DNA from: Clostridiales bacterium
GTDB lineage: Bacteria > Bacillota > Clostridia > Oscillospirales > Oscillospiraceae
Assembly: GCA_012728025.1 (NCBI GenBank)
Contig: JAAYFX010000090.1
Location: forward strand, 1-13,820
DNA length: 13,820 nt
Direction: 5' to 3'
The notes below the pieces were generated by a model. That model was not told the DNA's origin. It saw only the letters and a list, made by a program, of their open reading frames with translations, and searched no databases. The position numbers were made by a program, and so were the translations under genes. Shown here one piece after another: positions 1 through 5,359 of this stretch (the stretch's first letter is position 1; every line of letters starts with the position of its first letter).

Positions 1-185
1 CAGCATTTGTATAAAAATGTAAAAAATGCTCGAATTATAGGCATACAGGCGTAAATTGCTGTTGAAAACCCTGTGGAGAGTGTTCATAACTCCCTGGTTA
101 TCTGTTATTTTAAATATTTATGTAAATCTATCTTATGGCATAAAAGCGGGCAGATATATGAGAAAACTATAATATATTGAAAATG
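1..185. other. Left-edge non-coding stretch
   Basis: AT-rich sequence upstream of spoIIID in which I see no convincing gene on either strand. It contains a CATACA hexamer at 42-47, which resembles a sigma-E -10 element but has no good -35 partner, and a short inverted repeat ATAAC/GTTAT near 87-102. The gene that lies further left is outside the window, so the function of this stretch cannot be judged. Confidence 0.4.
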
Positions 186-215
186 TAATATAGGTCAGGC
201 TCTATCGCATAGGAT
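186..215 (+). promoter_or_regulatory. Candidate sigma-E promoter of spoIIID
   Basis: TAATATA (186-192) matches six of seven positions of the sigma-E -35 consensus (KMATATT). CATAGGAT (208-215) keeps CATA and the final T of the CATACANT -10 element. The spacer is 15 bp, as expected for sigma-E. It would start transcription near 222, about 30 nt before the GTG start. In Bacillus and Clostridia spoIIID belongs to the mother-cell sigma-E regulon, which is independent support. The match was made by eye. Confidence 0.5.
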
Positions 216-251
216 GTTCTACGGAAACAAATTTTCCGGGAGGGATGTCTT

Positions 252-500
252 GTGAGAGATAACATAGAAGAGAGAGCCTGCGAGCTTGCAAACTATATCA
301 TAGAAAATAGCTCTACCGTCAGAGCAACCGCAAAAAAATTTGGAATTTCGAAATCTACCGTACATAAGGACTTGACGGAAAGGCTTTGCTATACTAACAG
401 ACCCTTGTACTTACAGGTGAAAGAGCTGCTTGAATACAACAAGGCCCAACGCCACATAAGAGGTGGCATAGCCACGAGAAGAAAGTATAAGGGTGAATAA
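252..500 (+). CDS. spoIIID: Stage III sporulation transcriptional regulator SpoIIID
   Basis: An 82-residue DNA-binding protein that in spore formers modulates mother-cell gene expression after sigma-E becomes active. Its length matches the family (80-95 residues). A helix-turn-helix lies at about residues 22-44, with the recognition helix around FGISKSTVHKDL. The basic C-terminal tail (RHIRGGIATRRKYKGE) is the second DNA-contacting element known in SpoIIID. The start is GTG, preceded by GGGAGG eight bases upstream; no in-frame ATG offers a better start. It stands alone here, with a candidate sigma-E promoter upstream and a hairpin right after the stop. The sequence is intact, and the assignment is secure from the whole-length family pattern. 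Confidence 0.96.
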   Translation: MRDNIEERACELANYIIENSSTVRATAKKFGISKSTVHKDLTERLCYTNRPLYLQVKELLEYNKAQRHIRGGIATRRKYKGE

Positions 501-501
501 T

Positions 502-531
502 AAAGGCCGCGTCCTAATGGGCGCGACCTTT
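502..531 (+). terminator. Probable terminator of spoIIID
   Basis: A hairpin begins two bases after the spoIIID stop: AAAGGCCGCG pairs with CGCGACCTTT (one C/A mismatch), and TCC/GGG extends the stem around a TAAT loop. The following tract (TGATTTAT) is only moderately T-rich, so termination may be incomplete. It faces the rnpB terminator that comes from the other side. Confidence 0.6.
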
Positions 532-540
532 GATTTATGG

Positions 541-567
541 AGAAAATCCGCAAGCTTTGTTTGCGGA
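541..567 (-). terminator. Rho-independent terminator of rnpB
   Basis: Read on the minus strand: TCCGCAA, a seven-base loop, TTGCGGA, then TTTTCT. It starts about 15 nt beyond the predicted mature 3' end of the RNase P RNA and fits a standard intrinsic terminator for the precursor. Confidence 0.75.
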
Positions 568-581
568 ATGGTTTTTTATAG

Positions 582-1033
582 GGCGAGTAAGTCTGTAAGC
601 CGGATTCTGTTAAAAATGACCATCTATCTAGGCGTATCGTTGCCAATACGCTCAAGCCACCTCCCAAGGACGGCCGGGTCAGCCTATTGTCCTTCCACGG
701 TGTTGCTCCGGATAGAGTTTACAGCAACGGACGCTTCCACGCCGTTGGGTGAGCTCTTACCTCACCTTTCCACCCTTACCTCGTCGTCGCGCACTACGCT
801 CAGCGAAGGCCAGTCACAAGTGACCGACCTTCGCCGCTTCGTGGCTCATCCTCTTCGCATCAAAGCTGGCTTTGATGCGATTGAGAGATGGAAGACACGG
901 CGGTATATTTCTGTTGCACTTGTCCTAAAGTCGCCTTCGGCGGGCGTTACCCGCTATCCTTGCCCTATGGAGCCCGGACTTTCCTCACGCACAGGCTTTC
1001 GCCTTATGCCCGCGGTCATTCAACTTACTCGCC
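582..1033 (-). ncRNA. rnpB: RNase P RNA, bacterial A type
   Basis: The catalytic RNA of ribonuclease P, which removes 5' leaders from tRNA precursors. On the minus strand the 5' conserved block GAGGAAAGTCCGGGCTCC (CR-I) and the 3' block ACAGAATCCGGCTTA (CR-V) are both present; these form the P4 core. The terminal helix P1 is perfect over ten pairs (GGCGAGTAAG with CTTACTCGCC), which sets the ends to within a base or two. ACAGAAATATACCGCC and GGTAAGGGTG are the usual A-type landmarks flanking P12. The RNA is about 452 nt, longer than the common 350-400 nt, because the P12 region (781-898) is expanded to about 118 nt. A long open frame on the plus strand here is only the antisense of this gene. 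Confidence 0.96.
781..898 (-). other. Expanded P12 region inside rnpB
   Basis: Between the landmarks ACCGCC and GGTAAGGGTG lie about 118 nt, against roughly 30 nt in E. coli. The stretch folds into at least two strong hairpins: 856-879 is a perfect 11-bp stem with a two-base centre, and 803-834 pairs GCGAAGG...CCTTCGC with further internal pairing including G-U. The rest of the RNase P core looks normal, so the RNA is probably active. Confidence 0.75.
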
Positions 1034-1038
1034 GATAA

Positions 1039-1067
1039 ATTATAAAGCTCTTTTTAGATAAAGTCAA
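1039..1067 (-). promoter_or_regulatory. Sigma-A promoter of rnpB
   Basis: On the minus strand TTGACT (1062-1067), a 17-bp spacer and TATAAT (1039-1044) form a near-consensus housekeeping promoter. The first base of the predicted RNase P RNA lies about six bases past the -10 element, so the mature 5' end probably equals the transcription start. Confidence 0.88.
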
Positions 1068-1128
1068 TGGAAAGTATAGTAAGAGTGCATAAAAGCCTTT
1101 GATACTCCATCCTATAAACCAAGATTGC

Positions 1129-1170
1129 AAAAAGGAGAAATCGGATTTTTAGTCTGGTTTCTCCCTTTTT
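1129..1170. terminator. Bidirectional terminator, probably ending the katA transcript
   Basis: GGAGAAA (1134-1140) and TTTCTCC (1158-1164) form a stem around a 17-base loop. On the minus strand the stem is followed by TTTTTGC, and on the plus strand by C and five T residues, so it could work in both directions. It separates the catalase transcript from the rnpB promoter on the same strand. Confidence 0.7.
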
Positions 1171-1257
1171 GTTTAGAATTTAAAATAGCCATCCAAATAA
1201 GCTTCAACGGCCAACAGGCTTTTCGGCTTGACTTTTTCCTATACGCCGAATAAAAAC

Positions 1258-1314
1258 ATAAGCCCCTCAAGCCACATAGCCAAAAACATAAAGCTGTGGG
1301 CAAGAGGGGCTTAT
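1258..1314 (-). repeat. Dispersed palindromic repeat, copy A
   Basis: A 57-nt imperfect palindrome with perfect 11-bp ends, ATAAGCCCCTC and GAGGGGCTTAT, and an inner paired segment (GCC.CATAGC with GCTGTGGGC). Read on the minus strand it aligns along its whole length with the element at 4799-4858 (copy B), including the conserved centre CCCACAGCTTTATGTTTT. It lies downstream of katA. Its T-tract on the minus side (GTTTTTATT) would also allow it to act as a terminator. Confidence 0.8.
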
Positions 1315-1462
1315 ATTAAACGGTTTTTACTTTTTGCGGATAGATACTCTGAAAGAAAACCGAAAGTTTTTTAATCCTCATGAGCCTTTTTCTGACAGTC
1401 GGCGCATAGCTCTTCAAAGAGTCTGTGGTATCATGTAATGAAACAGACGGTTTTCACCATTG

Positions 1463-2977
1463 CTACATGGTTTCGGAGAGGGTTGCCTGAACAAGACCCT
1501 TATGGTCAAGCTTTGAAAGCTCCTTAACCTTTTCCATGTCAAGTCCTGCCGCCTTGGCAAAGCGCTCACCGTATTCAGAGTCTGCCAGATAGCAGTGAAC
1601 AGCATGGCGGTATTTGATGTTTACAGTGCAGGGGGCAATGTCTCCTGCGGTGTTTGCGATGAGTATTTCTTTTTTATTCTCGGCTAAAATCCGCCAGAGG
1701 TTGCCGCCGGCACGGAAATTATCGTCTGTGGGGTCGTCCTTGGGGTCATAGCGCCACATGGCACCTGTTATATCCATGGGCGGCTCGGAAACCTCGGGCT
1801 GGGCAGTCCAATAGCCATAGCTGTTGGGGCTGTATGCAGGAGCGCCGCCATAGTTTCCGTCTGTGCGCATGGCGCCGTCTCTGTGATATTCGTTAACCTC
1901 AACCTTGGCACGGTTTACGGGGATGTGGTTGTGGTTCACCCCTAGGCGGTAACGCTGGGCATCTCCATAGGAAAAGAGCCTGCCCTGAAGGAAACGGTCG
2001 GGGCTAAAGCCGATACCGGGCACCACATGGGCGGGGGTAAAGGCGGCCTGCTCAACTTCCGCAAAGTAGTTTTCGGGGTTGCGGTTTAATTCAAGAACGC
2101 CAACTTCAATCAAAGGATACTCCCCGTGGGGCCAGATTTTGGTGATGTCAAAGGGGTTCTCATAGTGATTTTTGGCCTGTTCCTCGGTCATAATTTGAAC
2201 ATAAAGTGTCCACTTGGGGAAGTCACCCTTTTCAATGGCATCATAAAGGTCCTTGCCATGGTATTCCCTGTCCATTCCGTTGATTTTCGCCGCTTCTTCA
2301 TTGCTTAGGTTTTTGATGCCCTGCTGGGTTTTAAAGTGGAATTTGCACCAGAAGCGCTCATTTTTTTCATTATAAAAGGAAAATGTGTGTTCTCCGAAAA
2401 AGTGCATATTGCGGAAGGAGGCGGGGATGCCACGGTCGCTCATCACTATGGTGCGCTGGTGGAAGCTTTCGGGCAGAAGGGTCCAATAGTCCCAGTTGTT
2501 CTGAGCGCTGCGCCTGCCTGTGCGTGGGTCACGCTTGACAGCACGGTTAAGGTCAGAGAAATTATGTACGTCTCTAATAAAGAAGGTGGGGGTGTTGTTT
2601 CCCACTAAGTCCCAGTTGCCCTCTTCGGTGTAGAACTTTGTGGCAACACCTCTAATGTCCCGCTCGCAGTCTGCCGCCCCACGCTCTCCCGCAACGGTGG
2701 AAAAACGGGTGAAAGTCTCTGTGACGGTGCCGGACTGGAGAACCTTTGCCTTGGTGTATTGACTGATGTCGTGGGTAACGGTGAAGGTGCCGTAAGCGCC
2801 CCAGCCTTTGGCATGCATACGGCGCTCGGGGATAACCTCGCGGTTGAAGTGGGCCATTTTTTCCATCATCCAAACGTCTTGCATTACGACGGGTCCACGG
2901 GGGCCTGCTGTGATGGCGTTCTCGTTGTCGGCAACCGGCGCACCGACCTCATTAGTTAGTTTCTTATACTCGCTCAT
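1463..2977 (-). CDS. katA: Heme catalase
   Basis: A monofunctional heme catalase that converts hydrogen peroxide to water and oxygen in the cytoplasm. The protein has 504 residues, the normal size for small-subunit (clade 3) catalases. The catalytic His is His55 in RRMHAKGWGAYG, the active-site Asn is Asn128 in DLVGNNTPTFF, and the proximal heme ligand is Tyr337 in RLFSYGDAQRYRLG; their spacing agrees with bovine catalase. The start was set at the ATG preceded by AAAGGAG seven bases upstream; an upstream TTG would place this site inside the gene. It follows the membrane protein gene by 54 bp on the same strand, so it may be the last gene of an operon that starts at 4062. A catalase in a Clostridia-like anaerobe points to oxygen tolerance. 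The symbol katA is by family; katB or katE naming is possible. Confidence 0.96.
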   Translation of the reverse strand: MSEYKKLTNEVGAPVADNENAITAGPRGPVVMQDVWMMEKMAHFNREVIPERRMHAKGWGAYGTFTVTHDISQYTKAKVLQSGTVTETFTRFSTVAGERGAADCERDIRGVATKFYTEEGNWDLVGNNTPTFFIRDVHNFSDLNRAVKRDPRTGRRSAQNNWDYWTLLPESFHQRTIVMSDRGIPASFRNMHFFGEHTFSFYNEKNERFWCKFHFKTQQGIKNLSNEEAAKINGMDREYHGKDLYDAIEKGDFPKWTLYVQIMTEEQAKNHYENPFDITKIWPHGEYPLIEVGVLELNRNPENYFAEVEQAAFTPAHVVPGIGFSPDRFLQGRLFSYGDAQRYRLGVNHNHIPVNRAKVEVNEYHRDGAMRTDGNYGGAPAYSPNSYGYWTAQPEVSEPPMDITGAMWRYDPKDDPTDDNFRAGGNLWRILAENKKEILIANTAGDIAPCTVNIKYRHAVHCYLADSEYGERFAKAAGLDMEKVKELSKLDHKGLVQATLSETM

Positions 2978-3031
2978 CTCTAGCTCCTTTCTGTTTTGCA
3001 ATATTTCTATCGTAAAGGATGGGCAAGCCCT

Positions 3032-3679
3032 CTATAAAGAGAGGAAGCTTGCCAGCATCCAAAGATACACACAGGTTTTGGGCAGCATAAACATGCCCAC
3101 CTTTGGGTTTTTGTTTGCCCAAAGCACAACGGGCAGATAAAAGGCAAAGCTTAAAAGTATGGCAAGCCACATGAGGGAAAGACCAGAAACGGCGGCTCTA
3201 TTCATATAAAACAGGGCAGAAACAAGAAGTCCCAAAAGGAAAAAAGGAATGTTTCGCAAAATCCCCCAAGACAGAGGCGGATAGCGCTTTTGCCAGCCGT
3301 TTTGGGGTAAAAGGCAGAGGAAAATCCGCAGGGCGGCAAGGCCGTAGGCAAGATAAGATAAGCCCATGGCAGGCTTCGGAGAAAAAAGGGAAAGCCCCAG
3401 TTGCCAGAGCAAAAGATAAAATACCGTCATGGAAATTGAGGTTATCTGCTTGCCTCTGCCCAGAGCGGGTCTAAGCTTTTCCTCATCCCTGCCGGCTATG
3501 ACAGCCATTCGGGGGATAAGGTGAAAAGCGTCGCCCCCAACAAGCACTAGGGCCATAATTCCCCCAAGACAACGGGCAATCCCGCCGCCGCTAACCAGCA
3601 GATAAAGGCCAAGGCCCAGAGCCGAGGTTAAATACAGCCCGTCAAAAACTCCTTCAAATAAACCAAAAACCCGTTTCAT
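3032..3679 (-). CDS. Polytopic membrane protein of unknown function
   Basis: A 215-residue, very hydrophobic protein with about seven predicted membrane segments (roughly residues 12-30, 33-50, 79-99, 104-125, 139-160, 163-187 and 194-215). I do not recognise the family. Notable polar motifs are GGDAFHLIPRM near the end of the second segment, the charged loop RDEEKLRPALGRGKQ, and the NPKVGMFMLPKTC turn before the last segment; these could hold a binding site. Its ATG overlaps the stop of the preceding DUF454 gene by four bases (ATGA), which indicates translational coupling. The catalase gene follows after 54 bp. An envelope partner of the DUF454 protein is a fair inference; transport or redox roles are guesses. 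Confidence 0.8.
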   Translation of the reverse strand: MKRVFGLFEGVFDGLYLTSALGLGLYLLVSGGGIARCLGGIMALVLVGGDAFHLIPRMAVIAGRDEEKLRPALGRGKQITSISMTVFYLLLWQLGLSLFSPKPAMGLSYLAYGLAALRIFLCLLPQNGWQKRYPPLSWGILRNIPFFLLGLLVSALFYMNRAAVSGLSLMWLAILLSFAFYLPVVLWANKNPKVGMFMLPKTCVYLWMLASFLSL

Positions 3680-4062
3680 TTGTCATGCTTCCCTTCTTTT
3701 TCTTTTGCCTTTGCCATCCAAAGAATGTGGATTGTTACAGCGGTGCCAACTGCTATGAGTAAAAGGCAGAGCCAAAGCGACTTAAGCAGTGCCATGGAAA
3801 GCAAAAGCATCCCCCAAAGAAAGCTAAGGCTTTGGATTACAACTTTTCGGGAAAGCCCCCTCCGGCTGGTATAGTTTTCAATATGGTCTTTAAAAAAGGG
3901 CAGCCGCAGAAGCCAGACTCGCAGGCGAGGGCTGGAGGAAAAACAGGCGGCAGAGGCTAAAACAAAGGGCGTTGTAGGCCAAATGGGGAGAAAAAGCCCA
4001 ATGGTGCCCATTGTCAGAGACAAAAAGCCAAGCCCTGTGAGCAGAATGATTTTAAGGCGCAT
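3676..4062 (-). CDS. DUF454 (YbaN-like) inner membrane protein
   Basis: A 128-residue membrane protein of the DUF454/YbaN family, whose function is unknown. The family signature is seen near the N-terminus: GxxxLTMGTIGLFLPIWPTTPFVLASAACFSSSPRL, with the conserved LP.LPTTPF-type turn followed by a cluster of small and serine residues. Membrane segments are at about 5-25, 30-42 and 81-120, and the C-terminus is a charged KAKEKEGKHDK tail. The start is the ATG with GGAG eight bases upstream; the TTG six codons earlier lies on that ribosome binding site. Its stop overlaps the next gene's ATG. A TTGACA-type promoter lies about 57 bases upstream, making this the first gene of the set that ends with katA. 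Confidence 0.85.
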   Translation of the reverse strand: MRLKIILLTGLGFLSLTMGTIGLFLPIWPTTPFVLASAACFSSSPRLRVWLLRLPFFKDHIENYTSRRGLSRKVVIQSLSFLWGMLLLSMALLKSLWLCLLLIAVGTAVTIHILWMAKAKEKEGKHDK

Positions 4063-4118
4063 ACAGGCAGCTCCTTCCAAGGTATATACAAAGCCAACTA
4101 TCAGTAAACATTATTAAT

Positions 4119-4148
4119 AGGATACTATAAAATAAAAGCCCTTGTCAA
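4119..4148 (-). promoter_or_regulatory. Candidate promoter of the DUF454-membrane protein-katA set
   Basis: On the minus strand TTGACA (4143-4148), an 18-bp spacer and TATCCT (4119-4124). The -35 is perfect and the -10 moderate; TAGTAT at a shorter spacing is an alternative. It would give a leader of about 50 nt. An AT-rich imperfect palindrome at 4105-4119 matches 9 of 14 fixed positions of the PerR box and would overlap the start site; that match is weak in AT-rich DNA. Confidence 0.5.
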
Positions 4149-4162
4149 TAGGTAAACAGGTT

Positions 4163-4199
4163 TTTGAAAATATTGCAAGCACTGTTTGAAAATATTTGC
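4163..4199. repeat. Two direct repeats 22 bp apart in the divergent intergenic region
   Basis: TTTGAAAATATTGC (4163-4176) and TTTGAAAATATTTGC (4185-4199) start 22 bp apart, two turns of the helix. They lie between the minus-strand DUF454 promoter and the plus-strand rhodanese gene. Each copy is also partly palindromic. This is the layout of a double operator, though chance in AT-rich DNA cannot be excluded. Confidence 0.5.
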
Positions 4200-4238
4200 C
4201 GAAATGAGACTAAATCTCTTTTTTCTGGGGGAAAAACT

Positions 4239-4284
4239 GATAAAATAAGAAAAACCGCAATAAGGCGGGTCTAGGATTTTTGCG
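4239..4284 (+). promoter_or_regulatory. Possible extended -10 promoter and leader hairpin of the rhodanese gene
   Basis: TGATAAAAT at 4238-4246 fits an extended -10 element (TGnTAAAAT) with no clear -35. Just downstream CCGCAA (4255-4260) can pair with TTGCGG (4279-4284), ending directly before the GAGGAGGGG ribosome binding site. The hairpin could affect translation. Confidence 0.35.
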
Positions 4285-4300
4285 GATGAGGAGGGGCAAA

Positions 4301-4690
4301 ATGAAAAAAACCCTAATTCTTATAACACTGTTAATGGTTATTTTAACAGGATGCACAGGAGGCGAGCAAATGGTTAAAAGCAGCTATGCAACAATTTCTG
4401 CCGCAGAGGCAAAGGCCATCATAGACGAAAATGATAAGGCGCTGATTTTGGATGTGCGCACACCGGAGGAGTTTGAGGAAGGTCATTTGGAAAATGCGCT
4501 TTTAATTCCCGATTATGAACTGGATGCTCGGGCGAAGGATGAACTTGCGGATAAAAACGCTTTGATTTTGGTCTATTGCCGAAGCGGTATACGCAGTGCG
4601 GCAGCGGCAGAAAATCTTGCCGCAATGGGCTATACAAACATTTATGACATGGGGGGAATTATAGATTGGCCCTATGAGACAGTGGGCTAA
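4301..4690 (+). CDS. Rhodanese-domain lipoprotein
   Basis: A 129-residue exported protein with a single rhodanese domain, a sulfur-carrier or sulfurtransferase fold. Residues 1-17 are a lipoprotein signal peptide ending in the lipobox LTGC with Cys18 as the lipid-bearing residue, so the protein should sit on the outer face of the membrane. The domain spans about 31-127, with the LDVRTPEEFEEGHLENALLIP strand-turn motif at 50-70 and the active-site loop CRSGIRS at 93-99, where Cys93 is the persulfide-forming cysteine. The start is the ATG six bases after GGAGG; a TTG seven codons upstream is inside the leader. It stands alone, divergent from the DUF454 set. The in vivo sulfur donor and acceptor are not deducible; thiol redox work at the surface is an inference. 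Confidence 0.9.
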   Translation: MKKTLILITLLMVILTGCTGGEQMVKSSYATISAAEAKAIIDENDKALILDVRTPEEFEEGHLENALLIPDYELDARAKDELADKNALILVYCRSGIRSAAAAENLAAMGYTNIYDMGGIIDWPYETVG

Positions 4691-4798
4691 AAATGGAAGC
4701 CTTCGGCTTGCTGTAAAAAGCTTTGCATCAATATTATTATATGTGCTGATTTTAGCTAATTGTGCGTTGGTCACAACCTTTTCTTATGTAACATTAAA

Positions 4799-4858
4799 AT
4801 ATAAGCTCCTCTTACCCACAGCTTTATGTTTTAGCTATGTAGTTTGGGGAGCTTATAT
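4799..4858 (+). repeat. Dispersed palindromic repeat, copy B
   Basis: An imperfect palindrome with ends ATATAAGCTCC and GGAGCTTATAT and centre CCCACAGCTTTATGTTTT. It aligns end to end with copy A (1258-1314, read on the opposite strand). Relative to copy A, one stem pair changes from C-G to T-A and another from G-C to A-T, so pairing is kept while sequence changes. It lies where the rhodanese gene and the 67-residue gene converge and could serve both as a terminator. Confidence 0.8.
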
Positions 4859-4875
4859 CAACAGGGGGAGTATCT

Positions 4876-5079
4876 TCATTTTTTACTTTTAATTTGTTTT
4901 TGGTTTTCTTCTGTATATTTAATAACGCTTATAAGTTCGTAAAACAGCCTTGCCTCCGATTCGCTTACATCTAAGGTACAGGATTTTTGGCACCAGTCCA
5001 GCAAATCATGTATACCGCCCTTGTTGCCATAACGGTCTCCGCAGGCTGATATTTTGCGGATATAATCCCATTTGGGCAT
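4876..5079 (-). CDS. Small protein of unknown function (67 aa)
   Basis: I do not recognise this family. The start is the ATG preceded by GAAGGGACAAA, a plausible ribosome binding site; the open frame continues upstream but without a better start. The protein looks like a compact soluble helical domain: MPKWDYIRKISACGDRYGNKGGIHDLLDWC, then CTLDVSESEARLFYELISVIKYTEEN and a lysine-rich end. The three cysteines (12, 30 and 34) could bind metal or be incidental. It converges with the rhodanese gene on the palindromic repeat copy B. Codon usage and the amino-acid make-up look like a real gene rather than a shadow, and nothing overlaps it on the other strand. Confidence 0.6.
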   Translation of the reverse strand: MPKWDYIRKISACGDRYGNKGGIHDLLDWCQKSCTLDVSESEARLFYELISVIKYTEENQKQIKSKK

Positions 5080-5178
5080 TTTGTCCCTTCTTTCCGGCAC
5101 AGCTTTGTAAGCGCAGTTAATAATTTGTACTTTAGCGCATGAAAATATGACTAAATTACATAAAAATTTTTTAGTATT

Positions 5179-5206
5179 TTGCATGAGAACATAAAGCTGT
5201 TATAAT
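5179..5206 (+). promoter_or_regulatory. Promoter of the pyridoxal kinase gene
   Basis: TTGCAT (5179-5184), a 16-bp spacer and a perfect TATAAT (5201-5206). Transcription would begin near 5213, leaving a leader of about 147 nt before the ATG at 5360. The spacer contains AACATAAAGCTGT (5188-5200), which also occurs in both copies of the palindromic repeat. Confidence 0.65.
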
Positions 5207-5212
5207 ATATGA

Positions 5213-5359
5213 CAGATAAGAAAAATTGGCGACATTTAAAAAGATAAGCCAAAGTGCTGTCCAACGGAAATATTGGGGCTGTCCTTGTTTTTCATCGTGT
5301 GAAGCAGGAGAGGGCAGAAGATAAAACCGGAACAGCCAAAGGAAACAGAGGTAAGTAAA
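5213..5359 (+). promoter_or_regulatory. Structured 5' leader of the pyridoxal kinase gene
   Basis: The leader can form three ordered helices: TTGGC/GCCAA (5226-5230 with 5248-5252), CCAA/TTGG (5261-5264 with 5273-5276), and GGCTGTCC with GGAACAGCC (5277-5284 with 5329-5337), the last just before the ribosome binding site. GCTGTCC occurs twice, at 5256-5262 and 5278-5284, and both copies could pair with GGAACAGC, giving two competing folds. It matches no riboswitch class I can recall. Confidence 0.4.

Larger units (their letters stand above)
1034..1462. other. Gene-free interval between katA and rnpB
   Basis: This 429-bp interval holds the rnpB promoter, a bidirectional terminator (1129-1170) and one copy of a palindromic repeat (1258-1314). 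A short minus-strand stretch (about 1374-1430) encodes a stop-bounded CxxC-containing peptide that may be a gene remnant. I see no convincing complete gene. The open frame covering 1112-1303 on the minus strand runs through the hairpins and has no ribosome binding site or recognisable protein pattern. Confidence 0.6.

Noticed and set aside
60..80. A DnaA-box-like sequence (TGTGGAGAG) and GTTGAAAACCCTGTGG as a possible replication origin
   Set aside because: There is only one box with two mismatches and no cluster, no dnaA or dnaN gene and no unwinding element.
493..1038. A 181-residue open frame on the plus strand
   Set aside because: It is the antisense of rnpB; all conserved RNase P RNA blocks lie on the minus strand, and the translated sequence has no protein pattern or ribosome binding site.
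1112..1303. A 63-residue minus-strand open frame in the katA-rnpB gap
   Set aside because: It runs through the palindromic repeat and the terminator; composition (Cys/Trp/Lys-rich patches) reflects the hairpins.
2336..3140. Several open frames on the plus strand opposite katA and the membrane-protein gene
   Set aside because: They overlap strongly supported genes on the other strand, lack ribosome binding sites and show no family motifs.
4206..4224. GAGA-loop-TCTC followed by six T residues as a terminator
   Set aside because: The stem is only four pairs with no G+C core, and no gene ends nearby on the plus strand.
4674..4892. A 72-residue plus-strand frame after the rhodanese gene
   Set aside because: It overlaps the rhodanese end and the palindromic repeat, and has no suitable ribosome binding site; the hydrophobic look comes from AT-rich DNA.
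5213..5359. TPP or other known riboswitch class in the pyridoxal kinase leader
   Set aside because: The CUGAGA and ACCUGA-type conserved blocks of the TPP class are missing, and no other known consensus was recognised.
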